Shown here in pieces: positions 16,979 to 26,681 of a stretch of DNA of 42,038 nucleotides. The notes beneath the pieces were generated by a model, which was given only the letters and a program-made list of their open reading frames with translations, did no database searches and was not told the DNA's origin. The DNA is from SCGC-AAA076-P13 sp965656035 (lineage in GTDB: Bacteria; Pseudomonadota; Gammaproteobacteria; Magnimaribacterales; D2472): positions 1 through 42,038 of the forward strand of contig CBFHIO010000004.1 of the NCBI GenBank assembly GCA_965656035.1, in the 5' to 3' direction. A program made the translations under genes and the position numbers. Numbering within the stretch: the first letter of the stretch is position 1; each line of letters opens with the position of its first letter.

Positions 16979-18100
16979 GTGTCTTTTCCAGCTATCTTAG
17001 CGCTTGAAGATGGAAGTATATTCTATGGAGAAGGCTTTGGTGAAGAAATAATTGATGTTGGTGAATTAGTTTTTAATACCTCTATGACTGGTTATCAAGA
17101 AATTATTACAGATCCTTCTTATAAAAAACAAATTATTACCTTTACACATCCTCATATTGGCAATACCGGTATTAACGATGAGGATAATGAATCATCTTTA
17201 ATCCATGCTTCTGGACTTGTTATTAATAAGTATTGTTCCAAGCCATGTAACTGGCGATCTAATAAAACATTAGATGAATTCTTGCGTGAACAAGATGTGA
17301 TTGCAATTTCCGAAATTAATACCAGGAAATTAACATCAATATTGCGAGATAAGGGTTCGCTAAATAGTTGTATTGCGCCTCTTACAAAATTAACAGCTGA
17401 AGAAGCCTTGGCAAAGGCTAAAGATTTTTCAGGTTTAAAAGGGATGGATTTAGCTAAAATAGTTTCTGTAAAAGAAAAATATAGTTGGAATGAGGGTGTA
17501 TGGCCAGCTAATAATTTAGCTACAAAAAATCATCCAGTAGTTGCCTTTGATTTTGGAATAAAAAATAATATTTTGAGGCTTTTATCAGATCATGTGGGGC
17601 AAGTTATAGTAGTTAATGCGGAAACATCTTTTGAGGAGGTAATGGCACTCTCGCCAAAAGGAATTTTCCTATCAAACGGGCCTGGAGACCCTGAGCCATG
17701 CTCTTATGCTATTGATAGTATTAGAAAATTTCTTGAGGTAAATCTTCCTATTTTTGGAATATGCCTTGGTCATCAACTTTTAGCACTCGCTGGAGGAGCT
17801 TCAACATATAAGATGAAATTTGGGCATCATGGAGCCAATCATCCTGTACAAGATTTAAAAACAAAAGAAGTTTTTATTACAAGTCAAAATCATGGTTTTG
17901 CAGTTGATGAAAAGACTTTGCCTTCAAATATAAATGCTTCCCATATATCTCTATTTGATCAATCATTACAAGGTATTGAGTTCAATGATAAGCCAGCATT
18001 TGGTTTTCAGGGTCATCCTGAAGCGAGTCCGGGCCCACAAGAAATACAAACTTTATTTAAAAAGTTTCAATCTATGGTAGAAGAATATGCCAAGACGTAA
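16979..18100 (+). CDS. carA: Carbamoyl-phosphate synthase small (glutaminase) subunit
   Basis: A 373-residue class I glutamine amidotransferase. The catalytic triad is C262 in FGICLGHQLL, H346 and E348 in GFQGHPEASPGP. The N-terminal CPSase-specific domain has ALEDGSIFYGEGFG and NTSMTGYQEIITDPSY. It passes ammonia from glutamine to CarB for arginine and pyrimidine synthesis. I choose the GTG at 16979, with GGGGGA 8-9 bases upstream; an in-frame TTG at 16964 would put the Shine-Dalgarno inside the gene. It overlaps carB by 14 bases. Confidence 0.96.
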   Translation: MSFPAILALEDGSIFYGEGFGEEIIDVGELVFNTSMTGYQEIITDPSYKKQIITFTHPHIGNTGINDEDNESSLIHASGLVINKYCSKPCNWRSNKTLDEFLREQDVIAISEINTRKLTSILRDKGSLNSCIAPLTKLTAEEALAKAKDFSGLKGMDLAKIVSVKEKYSWNEGVWPANNLATKNHPVVAFDFGIKNNILRLLSDHVGQVIVVNAETSFEEVMALSPKGIFLSNGPGDPEPCSYAIDSIRKFLEVNLPIFGICLGHQLLALAGGASTYKMKFGHHGANHPVQDLKTKEVFITSQNHGFAVDEKTLPSNINASHISLFDQSLQGIEFNDKPAFGFQGHPEASPGPQEIQTLFKKFQSMVEEYAKT

Positions 18101-21100
18101 AGATATAAAATCAATTTTAATAATTGGCGCAGGGCCTATTATCATTGGTCAAGCCTGTGAATTTGATTACTCCGGAGCTCAAGCTTGTAAGGCTTTAAAA
18201 GAAGAGGGCTTTAAAGTAATTTTAGTTAATTCCAATCCGGCAACTATCATGACGGATCCTTTAATGGCAGACGCAACTTATATTGAACCTATTCACTGGG
18301 AATCGGTTGAAAAGATAATTGAAAAAGAAAAGCCGGATGCAATTCTGCCAACAATGGGTGGTCAGACGGCTTTAAATACTGCTTTATCTTTAGACAAGCA
18401 CGGAGTTCTCAAGAAACACGGGGTAATTCTAATAGGGGCTAACAGAGAAGCCATTGACAAAGCAGAAGACAGACAGCTCTTTGATGAAACAATGCAAGCA
18501 ATTGGAATTGAGACTCCAAGCTCTGGTATTGCTCATTCAATGGAAGATGCAATGAAAGTCCAGAAAAAAATTGGTTTTCCATGCATTATCAGACCTTCAT
18601 TTACCATGGGTGGAACTGGCGGAGGTATTGCTTACAACATTGATGAGTTTGAAGCTATTTGCAAGAAAGGACTTGAATTATCGCCTACAAATGAGCTTTT
18701 AATTGATGAATCATTAATCGGCTGGAAAGAATTTGAAATGGAGGTGGTTCGAGACTGCAAAGATAACTGCATTATTGTTTGTTCAATAGAAAACCTAGAT
18801 CCAATGGGTGTTCACACCGGAGACTCTATCACTATTGCTCCTGCACAAACTCTAACAGATAAAGAATATCAAATAATGAGAAATGCTTCATTCAAGATTT
18901 TAAGAGAAATAGGTGTAGATACAGGTGGTTCAAATGTTCAATTTGCAATCAATCCAGACAATGGAAAAATGGTTGTAATAGAGATGAATCCAAGAGTAAG
19001 TCGCTCATCTGCTCTTGCTTCAAAAGCTACAGGTTTTCCAATTGCTAAAGTAGCTGCATTACTATCAGTTGGATATACCCTTGATGAGTTAAAAAATGAT
19101 ATTACTGGAGGCCTTACACCAGCATCATTTGAGCCTAGTATTGATTATATAGTCACTAAAATCCCCAAATTTGCTTTTGAAAAATTCCCACAAGCCGAAC
19201 CAAAGCTTACAACCCAAATGAAATCTGTTGGAGAGGTTATGGCAATTGGGTCTAATTTTCAAGAATCACTTCAAAAAGCATTAGCAAGCATGGAAGAAGA
19301 CTTAAATGGTCTTAATTCCATAGTTGAAAAACCATATGAAAAATGTAAAGAAGAAATTCTTTATCAATTAACATTTCCTGGCCCTAAAAGATTATTTTAT
19401 GTTTGTGATGCGATAAGGGCAGGATGGGGACTTGAGAAAATTTATGAGCTTACAAAAATTGATTATTGGTTTCTTAACCAGCTTGATGAAATCTTAAATG
19501 TTGAGAAATCTTTACAAGATAAGAGATTGTCTGATCTTGGTTATGAGCAAATATACTCTTTAAAGAAAAAAGGGTTCACCGATTCAAGAATCGCTCAATT
19601 AATAAACTCAAAAGAGTCTGACTTTAGAGATTTAAGGAAAGAGCTAAATATTTTTCCTGCTTACAGAAGAGTGGATACTTGTGCTGCTGAATTTGCAACT
19701 TCAACATGTTATATGTATTCAACCTATGCAGACCAATGTGAAAGCAATCCAACAAACAATAAAAAAATTCTTGTTCTAGGAAGTGGGCCAAACAGAATTG
19801 GACAAGGAATTGAATTTGATTATTGTTGTGTTCATGCCTCACTTGCTATGCAAGAGGAGGGCTATGAATCAATTATGGTTAATTGTAATCCCGAAACCGT
19901 TTCCACAGATTATGATGTATCAAATAGATTATATTTTGAGCCAATAACAGCTGAAAAGATTTTAGATATTATTGATAATGAGAAGCCTGAGGCAGTCATT
20001 ATTCAATTTGGTGGACAGACCCCGTTAAAGTTAGCGGGTGTTTTATCTGAGAGAGGGGTAAAAATTCTTGGCACAGATGTAGATGCAATCGACAGATCTG
20101 AAGACAGAGAAAGGTTTCAAGAATTAATTCAAAAACTTGATTTAAAGCAGCCTGCAAATGCAACTGTTAAGAACATATCTGAGGCAATGATTGAGGCAGA
20201 AAAAATTGGATTTCCAATAGTTGTGAGACCCTCATATGTATTGGGTGGAAGAGCCATGCAGCTTGTTCATAACTTAAACGAATTAGAGTTGTATTTAAAT
20301 GAAGCAGTAGAAGTCTCAAACAGCAAGCCAATTTTATTAGACAGCTATTTAACAGATGCTGTTGAGGTTGATGTAGACGTTGTTTCCGATGGGAAAGAAA
20401 TTCAAGTTGGAGGAATTTTACAACACATTGAACAAGCGGGTATTCATTCTGGTGATTCAGCATGCTCATTACCTCCATATAGTTTGTCAAAAGAAATTCA
20501 AAAAGAAATTTCCGATCAATCCATTAAAATCGGTAAAGAGTTAGATATTTTAGGTCTTATGAATATTCAATTCGCCGTAAAAGAAGATGTTGTATATATT
20601 ATTGAAGTAAACCCCAGGGCCTCAAGAACTGTTCCATTCATATCCAAAGCAATTGGCAGCTCGCTTGTTAAAATTGCATCAAAAGCTATGATTGGAAACA
20701 CTCTTGCCAACCAAAAATTTTCAAGTGCTCTACCTGATGATTTATATTTTGTTAAGGAGGCTGTTTTGCCATTTGATAAATTTCCTTTAGTTGATCCAAT
20801 ACTTGGACCAGAGATGAAATCTACAGGAGAGGTAATGGGGATTGGAATTGGTTTTGGTGAAGCCTATGCCAAAGCACAAAAAGGTGCCAATAAAATCTTA
20901 CCAAGATCTGGAACTGTATTCATAAGCGTAAAAGATAGCGATAAAAAATATTTAGATGAGCTCTTGCCTCTTATAGAAAAGAATGGTTTTGAAATGGTTG
21001 CTACTGTTGGTACAGCCTCTTACATTAAAGCCTTAAACTATAAAGTTAAAAAGATTAATAAAGTATTAGAAGGAAGACCTCACACAGTTGATAGCCTACT

Positions 21101-21302
21101 TAATAAAGAAATTGATTTGGTGATAAATACAACAGAAGGATCTCAGTCAATTAAAGATTCAGCAGCCATAAGAAGAACAGCACTACAAAATAAGATCTTT
21201 TGTACTACCACTATGTTTGGTGCATTTGCAATAATGCAGGCTCTTAATGGTAAAGAGGTAGATTGGTCATATAAGACACTTCAAGAAATACATAATTCTT
21301 AA
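18087..21302 (+). CDS. carB: Carbamoyl-phosphate synthase large subunit
   Basis: A full-length 1071-residue protein with the internal duplication of the family: two ATP-grasp halves each beginning with a Rossmann-like IGAGPIIIGQACEFDYSG (residues 13-30) and LGSGPNRIGQGIEFDYCC (about 560-577), two EMNPR/EVNPR metal sites, and a C-terminal MGS-like allosteric domain (residues about 940-1071). It makes carbamoyl phosphate from bicarbonate, ammonia and two ATP. The 14-base overlap with carA implies coupled translation. The stop is followed at once by an AT palindrome and greA. Confidence 0.98.
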   Translation: MPRRKDIKSILIIGAGPIIIGQACEFDYSGAQACKALKEEGFKVILVNSNPATIMTDPLMADATYIEPIHWESVEKIIEKEKPDAILPTMGGQTALNTALSLDKHGVLKKHGVILIGANREAIDKAEDRQLFDETMQAIGIETPSSGIAHSMEDAMKVQKKIGFPCIIRPSFTMGGTGGGIAYNIDEFEAICKKGLELSPTNELLIDESLIGWKEFEMEVVRDCKDNCIIVCSIENLDPMGVHTGDSITIAPAQTLTDKEYQIMRNASFKILREIGVDTGGSNVQFAINPDNGKMVVIEMNPRVSRSSALASKATGFPIAKVAALLSVGYTLDELKNDITGGLTPASFEPSIDYIVTKIPKFAFEKFPQAEPKLTTQMKSVGEVMAIGSNFQESLQKALASMEEDLNGLNSIVEKPYEKCKEEILYQLTFPGPKRLFYVCDAIRAGWGLEKIYELTKIDYWFLNQLDEILNVEKSLQDKRLSDLGYEQIYSLKKKGFTDSRIAQLINSKESDFRDLRKELNIFPAYRRVDTCAAEFATSTCYMYSTYADQCESNPTNNKKILVLGSGPNRIGQGIEFDYCCVHASLAMQEEGYESIMVNCNPETVSTDYDVSNRLYFEPITAEKILDIIDNEKPEAVIIQFGGQTPLKLAGVLSERGVKILGTDVDAIDRSEDRERFQELIQKLDLKQPANATVKNISEAMIEAEKIGFPIVVRPSYVLGGRAMQLVHNLNELELYLNEAVEVSNSKPILLDSYLTDAVEVDVDVVSDGKEIQVGGILQHIEQAGIHSGDSACSLPPYSLSKEIQKEISDQSIKIGKELDILGLMNIQFAVKEDVVYIIEVNPRASRTVPFISKAIGSSLVKIASKAMIGNTLANQKFSSALPDDLYFVKEAVLPFDKFPLVDPILGPEMKSTGEVMGIGIGFGEAYAKAQKGANKILPRSGTVFISVKDSDKKYLDELLPLIEKNGFEMVATVGTASYIKALNYKVKKINKVLEGRPHTVDSLLNKEIDLVINTTEGSQSIKDSAAIRRTALQNKIFCTTTMFGAFAIMQALNGKEVDWSYKTLQEIHNS

Positions 21303-21321
21303 TTATAGTTGCTATAATTAA
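21299..21321. repeat. 10-bp palindrome spanning the carB stop and greA -10 box
   Basis: TTAATTATAG at 21299-21308 and its exact reverse complement CTATAATTAA at 21312-21321 with a 3-base loop (TTG). Both arms contain TATAAT, one on each strand. No T-run follows on the plus strand, so it is a poor terminator. Confidence 0.55.
21310..21318 (+). promoter_or_regulatory. Extended -10 promoter element of greA
   Basis: TGCTATAAT is a perfect TGn-extended -10 box. Six bases separate it from the greA ATG at 21325, so transcription would start at or next to the start codon. No -35 match is seen, which extended -10 promoters can do without. Confidence 0.5.
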
Positions 21322-21324
21322 AAA

Positions 21325-21801
21325 ATGTCGCGGGTACCTATAACAATCGAGGGTGAAATAGCCCTTAAAGACGAATTGTCTAAACTTAAATTTATTGAGA
21401 GACCAAAAATTTCTGAAGCTATAGCTGAAGCTAGAGCCCATGGTGATTTAAAAGAAAACGCAGAATATCACGCGGCGAAAGAGCTTCAAGGTTTAATGGA
21501 AGCAAAAATAAATGAAATAGAAAATGCTTTATCAAATGCTCAAGTAATTAATGTAAAAGATATTCCAGAAACTGGTAGAGTGGTATTTGGTTCAACAGTT
21601 AAATTATATGATGTTAACAATGATAAAGAGATTGTTTATAAAATAGTAGGCAACTTAGAATCTGATCCTGAAAATGGAAATATCTCAATTGAAACACCAA
21701 TTGCAAAAGGTTTGGTTGGCAAGTTTGTTGATGATGAGGTGGAAATCGTTACTCCATCTGGAAAAATGACATACGAAATCATTGAAGTGAAACATATCTG
21801 A
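21325..21801 (+). CDS. greA: Transcription elongation factor GreA
   Basis: A 158-residue protein with the N-terminal coiled-coil finger (GEIALKDELSKL ... EARAHGDLKENAEYHAAKE, with the acidic tip D-x-x-E-N-x-E that projects into the RNA polymerase channel) and the C-terminal FKBP-like domain (VVFGSTVKLYD, SIETPIAKGLVGK). It stimulates cleavage of backtracked RNA. No Shine-Dalgarno precedes the ATG. It shares one base with the rlmE start (TGATG). Following carB is the usual position in Pseudomonas-type genomes. Confidence 0.97.
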   Translation: MSRVPITIEGEIALKDELSKLKFIERPKISEAIAEARAHGDLKENAEYHAAKELQGLMEAKINEIENALSNAQVINVKDIPETGRVVFGSTVKLYDVNNDKEIVYKIVGNLESDPENGNISIETPIAKGLVGKFVDDEVEIVTPSGKMTYEIIEVKHI

Positions 21802-22370
21802 TGCATGCTGATAACTGGGCAAATAAAGCAAAGAAGGAAGGTTACAGAACAAGAGCGGTCTATAAGCTCGAAGAAATTCTTCAAAAAACTAAATCTCTAG
21901 AAAAAAGTAAAAATGTTTTAGATTTAGGCTCAGCTCCAGGAGGGTGGTCGCAATATATCAAAAAAAAAGCTCCAAATTCACAGGTTTATGCTATTGATAT
22001 ATTAGATATGGAGGCAGTTGATGGAGTATTTTTTTTTCAAAAAAGCATCGAAGAAATAGATAACATAAATCAAATTAGTTCAAAAATGGGCTCTTTTGGG
22101 CTTGTAATTTCAGACATAGCCCCAAACTTAACTGGTATAAATGCTATAGATACAGAAAATATATATGAGCTCAATGTTCTAACTCTAGATACAGCAGTAA
22201 AATATTTAAATAAATCTTATGGCTCATTTATCATGAAGACATTTCAAAATGGTATGTTGAGAAATCTTCGAAAAAAAATGGAATTATCTTTTAAGATAGT
22301 CCAAACTTTTAAACCGGCTGCTTCTAAAAAGCAATCAGGTGAAATATTTTTGTATGGAGCATATAAATAA
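21801..22370 (+). CDS. rlmE: 23S rRNA (uridine-2552-2'-O)-methyltransferase
   Basis: A 189-residue RrmJ/FtsJ methyltransferase. The SAM motif is LDLGSAPGGWSQ (residues 40-51) and the catalytic tetrad K-D-K-E is complete as K22, D105, K146 and E181. It methylates U2552 in the A-loop. It is about 20 residues shorter at the N-terminus than E. coli RlmE, beginning near the WANKAKKEGYRTRAVYKL segment. It overlaps greA by one base and ftsH by one base (TAATG). The yhbY gene often found between greA and rlmE is absent. Confidence 0.95.
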   Translation: MHADNWANKAKKEGYRTRAVYKLEEILQKTKSLEKSKNVLDLGSAPGGWSQYIKKKAPNSQVYAIDILDMEAVDGVFFFQKSIEEIDNINQISSKMGSFGLVISDIAPNLTGINAIDTENIYELNVLTLDTAVKYLNKSYGSFIMKTFQNGMLRNLRKKMELSFKIVQTFKPAASKKQSGEIFLYGAYK

Positions 22371-24283
22371 TGAATAGTGTTATAAGAAATTTAGTTGTCT
22401 GGTTCGTTCTGGGATCACTGTTAATTTATGTTTTCAATAACATAGAAAATGCAGGAGCTAGAGAGCAGATTAGCTATAGTCAATTTAAAGAAGAAGTTCT
22501 CTCAGATAGAATTGCTAAAGTGGTTTATAAAGGCGATCAAATGACAATTATTGGTGATCGTTTAGACGGCTCAAAGTTTGAAACCACACATCCAATATTT
22601 AAAAAAGATGAGGCTGTTGATAATGCTATTGAGGATAATGGTGTGATTGCTGTATACGAAAAAATTGAACAACCATCAGTTTTATCTCAATTATTGGTTG
22701 GCGCATTTCCGATATTGTTACTTTTAGGTATTTTCTTCTTTTTTATGAGGCAAATGCAAGGCGGAATGTCTGGTAAAGGCGGTCCTATGTCCTTTGGTAA
22801 GAGCAAAGCAAAATTGATGGAAGGTGGAAAAGTAAAAACCACATTTAAGGATGTTGCAGGTTGCGAAGAAGCAAAACAAGATGTTCAAGAGCTGGTTGAT
22901 TTTCTAAGAGATCCTACCAAGTTTCAAAAATTAGGTGGAAAAATTCCTAGAGGTGTTTTAATGGTTGGTCCCCCAGGTACCGGTAAGACGCTTTTAGCAA
23001 GAGCTGTTGCTGGTGAAGCAAAAGTTCCGTTTTTTACAATATCTGGATCTGATTTTGTAGAGATGTTTGTAGGTGTTGGTGCTTCAAGAGTAAGAGACAT
23101 GTTTGATCAGGCTAAAAAACAATCTCCATGTATTGTTTTTATTGATGAGATTGACGCCGTAGGCAGACATAGAGGTGCAGGTCTTGGAGGCGGTCATGAT
23201 GAAAGAGAGCAAACACTTAATCAATTGCTAGTTGAAATGGATGGTTTTGAAGGTAACGATGGAGTTATTGTAATAGCTGCAACTAATAGGCCTGATGTTC
23301 TTGATCCGGCATTATTAAGACCTGGAAGGTTTGATAGACAGGTTGTAGTAGATCTTCCTGACATTAGAGGTAGGGAAGCAATTCTTAAAGTTCATATGAG
23401 AAAAGTACCACTTGATTCAGATGTCGATCCATTGGTATTGGCAAGAGGCACACCAGGTTTCTCTGGAGCAGACTTAGCCAACTTAATTAATGAAGCAGCA
23501 TTATTTGCAGCTAGATATTCTGATAAAAAAATAGATCAGAACCATTTAGATCTAGCTAAAGATAAAATCATGATGGGCGCTGAAAGGAAATCTATGATTT
23601 TAAGTGAAGAACAAAAGAGAATTACTGCTTATCATGAAGCAGGTCATGCAATTGTTGGAAGACTATGCCCAACACATGACCCAGTTTACAAAGTTACTAT
23701 TATTCCAAGAGGAAGAGCTCTTGGTGTAACAATGTTCTTGCCAGAAGAAGATACTTACATGCAAAGTAAAGAATACTTATTAGCAAGGATAGCAGCATTA
23801 TTTGGTGGCAGAATAGCTGAGAGTATTATTAATGGTAATCAAGGTATAACTACCGGTGCCTCGAATGATATTGAGGTAGCAACAAACATAGCTACCAATA
23901 TGGTGACAAAATGGGGATTTTCTGATGCTCTTGGAACTATTAAATTTGGCGAAGATGAGGGAAGCCCATTCCTTGGAAGGACAGCCTCATCTCCATCACA
24001 GCATAGAAGTGAGGAGACTTCTAAACTAATTGATTCTGAAATTAAATCAATTATTGATTCATGTTACGAAAGAGCTGAAAATTTATTAAAAACAAATCTC
24101 GATAAGCTAAATGTTATGGCTGATGCATTATTAAAATATGAAACAATCGACCAATCTCAGATTGATGACATAATGGCAGGTGCTGAACCCAGAGAACCAA
24201 AAGGTTGGTCAGATGACGAACAAAAACCTAAAACTAAGACAAATAAAAAAACTTCAATAAAAGGCGCTGCTGAAGAGTTATAA
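22370..24283 (+). CDS. ftsH: ATP-dependent zinc metalloprotease FtsH
   Basis: A 637-residue membrane AAA protease. Two N-terminal transmembrane segments (about residues 6-24 and 103-124) flank a periplasmic domain. The AAA domain has Walker A GPPGTGKT, Walker B CIVFIDEIDAVG and the second region of homology ending in RPGRFDRQ. The M41 zinc site is HEAGH at residues 422-426, with a distal acidic ligand near GASNDIE. It degrades membrane and regulatory proteins such as LpxC. It follows rlmE as in E. coli. Confidence 0.98.
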   Translation: MNSVIRNLVVWFVLGSLLIYVFNNIENAGAREQISYSQFKEEVLSDRIAKVVYKGDQMTIIGDRLDGSKFETTHPIFKKDEAVDNAIEDNGVIAVYEKIEQPSVLSQLLVGAFPILLLLGIFFFFMRQMQGGMSGKGGPMSFGKSKAKLMEGGKVKTTFKDVAGCEEAKQDVQELVDFLRDPTKFQKLGGKIPRGVLMVGPPGTGKTLLARAVAGEAKVPFFTISGSDFVEMFVGVGASRVRDMFDQAKKQSPCIVFIDEIDAVGRHRGAGLGGGHDEREQTLNQLLVEMDGFEGNDGVIVIAATNRPDVLDPALLRPGRFDRQVVVDLPDIRGREAILKVHMRKVPLDSDVDPLVLARGTPGFSGADLANLINEAALFAARYSDKKIDQNHLDLAKDKIMMGAERKSMILSEEQKRITAYHEAGHAIVGRLCPTHDPVYKVTIIPRGRALGVTMFLPEEDTYMQSKEYLLARIAALFGGRIAESIINGNQGITTGASNDIEVATNIATNMVTKWGFSDALGTIKFGEDEGSPFLGRTASSPSQHRSEETSKLIDSEIKSIIDSCYERAENLLKTNLDKLNVMADALLKYETIDQSQIDDIMAGAEPREPKGWSDDEQKPKTKTNKKTSIKGAAEEL

Positions 24284-24291
24284 TCTTAGCT

Positions 24292-25614
24292 ATGACTCTT
24301 AAGTTTGGAACTGATGGTATTCGAGGACCTGTAGAAACCCATATAACACCAGAGGCTTGTTTAAAAATTGGACATGCCACTGGTTTGGTTATGAAAGAGC
24401 AGGGCTGGGATACTGTTATGATTGGAAAAGACACACGAGTATCAGGTTATATGCTTGAATCTGCATTGCAGGCTGGCTTTATTGCTGCTGGAGTCAATGT
24501 AAGCTTGTGTGGACCATTACCAACACCAGGAGTAGCATATCTTACAAAATCACTAAGAAAAAAATTCGGAGTGGTTATAAGTGCATCTCATAACGATTTT
24601 TTAGATAACGGAATAAAAATATTTAATGCTGATGGTGAAAAGTTATCTAGGGATTTAGAGAAAAAAATAGAAAAACTATTAGAAGCTAATTTAAGTCCAG
24701 TAAGCACTAAAGAACTAGGAAAAGCCAGGCGTTTTGATGAGTCTGGAGCAAGATATATTGAATTTTGCAAATCAACAGTCCCTCAAAATATTTCATTTGA
24801 ATCTTTAAGAATTATTTTAGATTGCGCAAATGGCGCATGCTACAAAACAAGCCCAGATGTTTTTAAAGAACTTGGAGCAGAGGTGATTGCAATTGGTGTT
24901 GATCCTGATGGGTATAATATCAATGCTAATTGTGGGTCAACACATCCAGAACTTGTTCAAAAAGAAGTTATCAAGCATAGAGCTGATTTTGGAATATCTC
25001 TCGACGGCGATGGTGATAGAGTAATTATTATTGATCGCGATGGAAATATACTAGACGGAGATGATCTTTTATATATATTGGCTTTTGCTAATCCAAACAG
25101 AACAGGTCCCTGGTCAGGTGTTGTTGGAACGCATATGAGTAATCTTGGTTTTGAAGATGGCATTACAAAGCTTGGATATAAATTTATACGTGCTGATGTT
25201 GGTGATAAATATGTCAGCAACATGCTTACAAAAAAAGGCTGGATGTTAGGCGGTGAAACCTCAGGACATATAATATGCAAAGACTTAGTTAGTACTGGTG
25301 ACGGAACCATTGCAGCCCTCAAAGTAATTTCCTCATTGCTGCTTCTTGAAAAAGACCCTGCAGAAGTTCTTTCAAATTATACAAAGATGCCCCAAGTTAA
25401 TAGTGCTGTAAAAGTTGTGAATAAAGATATCGCTAACGACAAGGATTTGTTAAATCTGATAAAAGAAATAGAATCTGACATTACAGTTGGCAGAGTTCTT
25501 GTAAGACCTTCTGGTACAGAGAGCAAAATAAGAGTAATGATTGAGGCTCCTGAGGAAAAAGTCGCAAAAAAATATGTCAATGACATTTGTGACCTAATTA
25601 AATCTAAATTTTAA
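24292..25614 (+). CDS. glmM: Phosphoglucosamine mutase
   Basis: A 440-residue alpha-D-phosphohexomutase. The phosphoserine loop is ISASHND with catalytic S99; the metal loop is DGDGDR; the sugar loop is GGETSGH and the phosphate loop RPSGTES. The N-terminal FGTDGIRG is typical of GlmM. It converts glucosamine-6-phosphate to glucosamine-1-phosphate for UDP-GlcNAc. It comes 8 bases after ftsH; folP, usually between them, is absent. Confidence 0.97.
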   Translation: MTLKFGTDGIRGPVETHITPEACLKIGHATGLVMKEQGWDTVMIGKDTRVSGYMLESALQAGFIAAGVNVSLCGPLPTPGVAYLTKSLRKKFGVVISASHNDFLDNGIKIFNADGEKLSRDLEKKIEKLLEANLSPVSTKELGKARRFDESGARYIEFCKSTVPQNISFESLRIILDCANGACYKTSPDVFKELGAEVIAIGVDPDGYNINANCGSTHPELVQKEVIKHRADFGISLDGDGDRVIIIDRDGNILDGDDLLYILAFANPNRTGPWSGVVGTHMSNLGFEDGITKLGYKFIRADVGDKYVSNMLTKKGWMLGGETSGHIICKDLVSTGDGTIAALKVISSLLLLEKDPAEVLSNYTKMPQVNSAVKVVNKDIANDKDLLNLIKEIESDITVGRVLVRPSGTESKIRVMIEAPEEKVAKKYVNDICDLIKSKF

Positions 25615-25616
25615 TT

Positions 25617-26360
25617 GTGATAATTGCTAACTGGAAAGCTAATGGTGATTTTGAATCAAACAAAGCTTGGTGCAAACGATTTATCTCAAGAATGTCTGTA
25701 AGAGGCACGAAATCTATTGGAATAGCACCTTCATATTTGCACTTTAATCAAATAAAAAATGACTTTAAAGACCATGATATTGAAGTTGGTTTTCAAGATG
25801 TTGATATTGAAGGTGGAGCAAGAACTGGGTCAATTTCTCCATCAATGGCATTAGATAGTGACTGCTCATTTTGTTTAATTGGTCATTCAGAGAGACGAGA
25901 AATATTTAAAGAAGATAATAATCTCATTTCCAAAAAATACCAGGTATTAATAAAGCATAATATAAAACCAATCTTGTGTATTGGTGAGAGCTTTGAAGAG
26001 TATAAGTCAGGTAAAACAGAAAAAAAGTTACAATCTCAAATTGAAGAATGCATCTTGAACAATACTTCAAATGAAAACTTAACTATAGCTTACGAGCCAG
26101 TATGGGCAATAGGAACAGGGAATACCCCCAAACCAAAAGATGTGAATACAATTCACGAATTCATTAAAGATGTTGTACAATCCGCATCTGAAAATAATTC
26201 AAGTCCAAGAGTATTATATGGCGGAAGCGTAAATAAGGTGAATGCATCTGATTTTTTTGTTGAAAAAAATATTGATGGCGCTTTAATTGGTGGCGCCTCT
26301 TTAGACGCAGATATATTTTCAGATATTATAGAAATTTATAGAAGGCATAAAGAAAAATGA
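25617..26360 (+). CDS. tpiA: Triose-phosphate isomerase
   Basis: A 247-residue TIM barrel. Catalytic residues are seen as Lys in ANWKANG (residues 4-10), His in IGHSERRE, and Glu in AYEPVWAIGTG; the phosphate loops are VLYGGSVN and GALIGGASL. It interconverts dihydroxyacetone phosphate and glyceraldehyde-3-phosphate. The start is GTG at 25617, two bases after the glmM stop; its stop overlaps secG as ATGA. The glmM-tpiA-secG order is the Pseudomonas-type one. Confidence 0.97.
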   Translation: MIIANWKANGDFESNKAWCKRFISRMSVRGTKSIGIAPSYLHFNQIKNDFKDHDIEVGFQDVDIEGGARTGSISPSMALDSDCSFCLIGHSERREIFKEDNNLISKKYQVLIKHNIKPILCIGESFEEYKSGKTEKKLQSQIEECILNNTSNENLTIAYEPVWAIGTGNTPKPKDVNTIHEFIKDVVQSASENNSSPRVLYGGSVNKVNASDFFVEKNIDGALIGGASLDADIFSDIIEIYRRHKEK

Positions 26361-26668
26361 TAGTTTTAATTAAGATAGTATGTGTAGTTTTAGCTGTTGC
26401 AATAATCGCATTAGTTTTATTACAGCAAGGAAAAGGGTCTGATTTGGGATCTGCATTTGGTGGGGGTTCTTCAAATTCCATGTTTGGGGCACTAGGACCA
26501 TCAGATTTTTTGGGAAAATTAACATACTACTTAGTCGCTCTATGGTTAGTTTTAACACTTGGATTGGCATATTTATATAAAAATGAGAATACTAAAGAGA
26601 TGTTTGAAACACCATTAATTGAAGAGGTGATGGAAGAAATTCCAACGGATCAAATCCCTATCGAGTAA
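26357..26668 (+). CDS. secG: Preprotein translocase subunit SecG
   Basis: A 103-residue protein with two transmembrane helices (about residues 2-22 and 54-74), joined by the glycine-rich loop QQGKGSDLGSAFGGGSSNSMFG that marks SecG. It assists SecYE in protein export. The acidic C-terminal tail is short. It is translationally coupled to tpiA by a 4-base overlap. The gene ends 13 bases before the oppositely oriented tRNA-Leu. Confidence 0.95.
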   Translation: MIVLIKIVCVVLAVAIIALVLLQQGKGSDLGSAFGGGSSNSMFGALGPSDFLGKLTYYLVALWLVLTLGLAYLYKNENTKEMFETPLIEEVMEEIPTDQIPIE

Positions 26669-26681
26669 AATAAATTAAGAA

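Noticed and set aside
20167..20490. 107-residue minus-strand frame inside carB
   Set aside because: Low-complexity Gln/Leu-rich shadow of the conserved second ATP-grasp half of CarB.
24957..25322. 121-residue minus-strand frame inside glmM
   Set aside because: Ser/Pro-rich shadow frame antisense to conserved GlmM loops.
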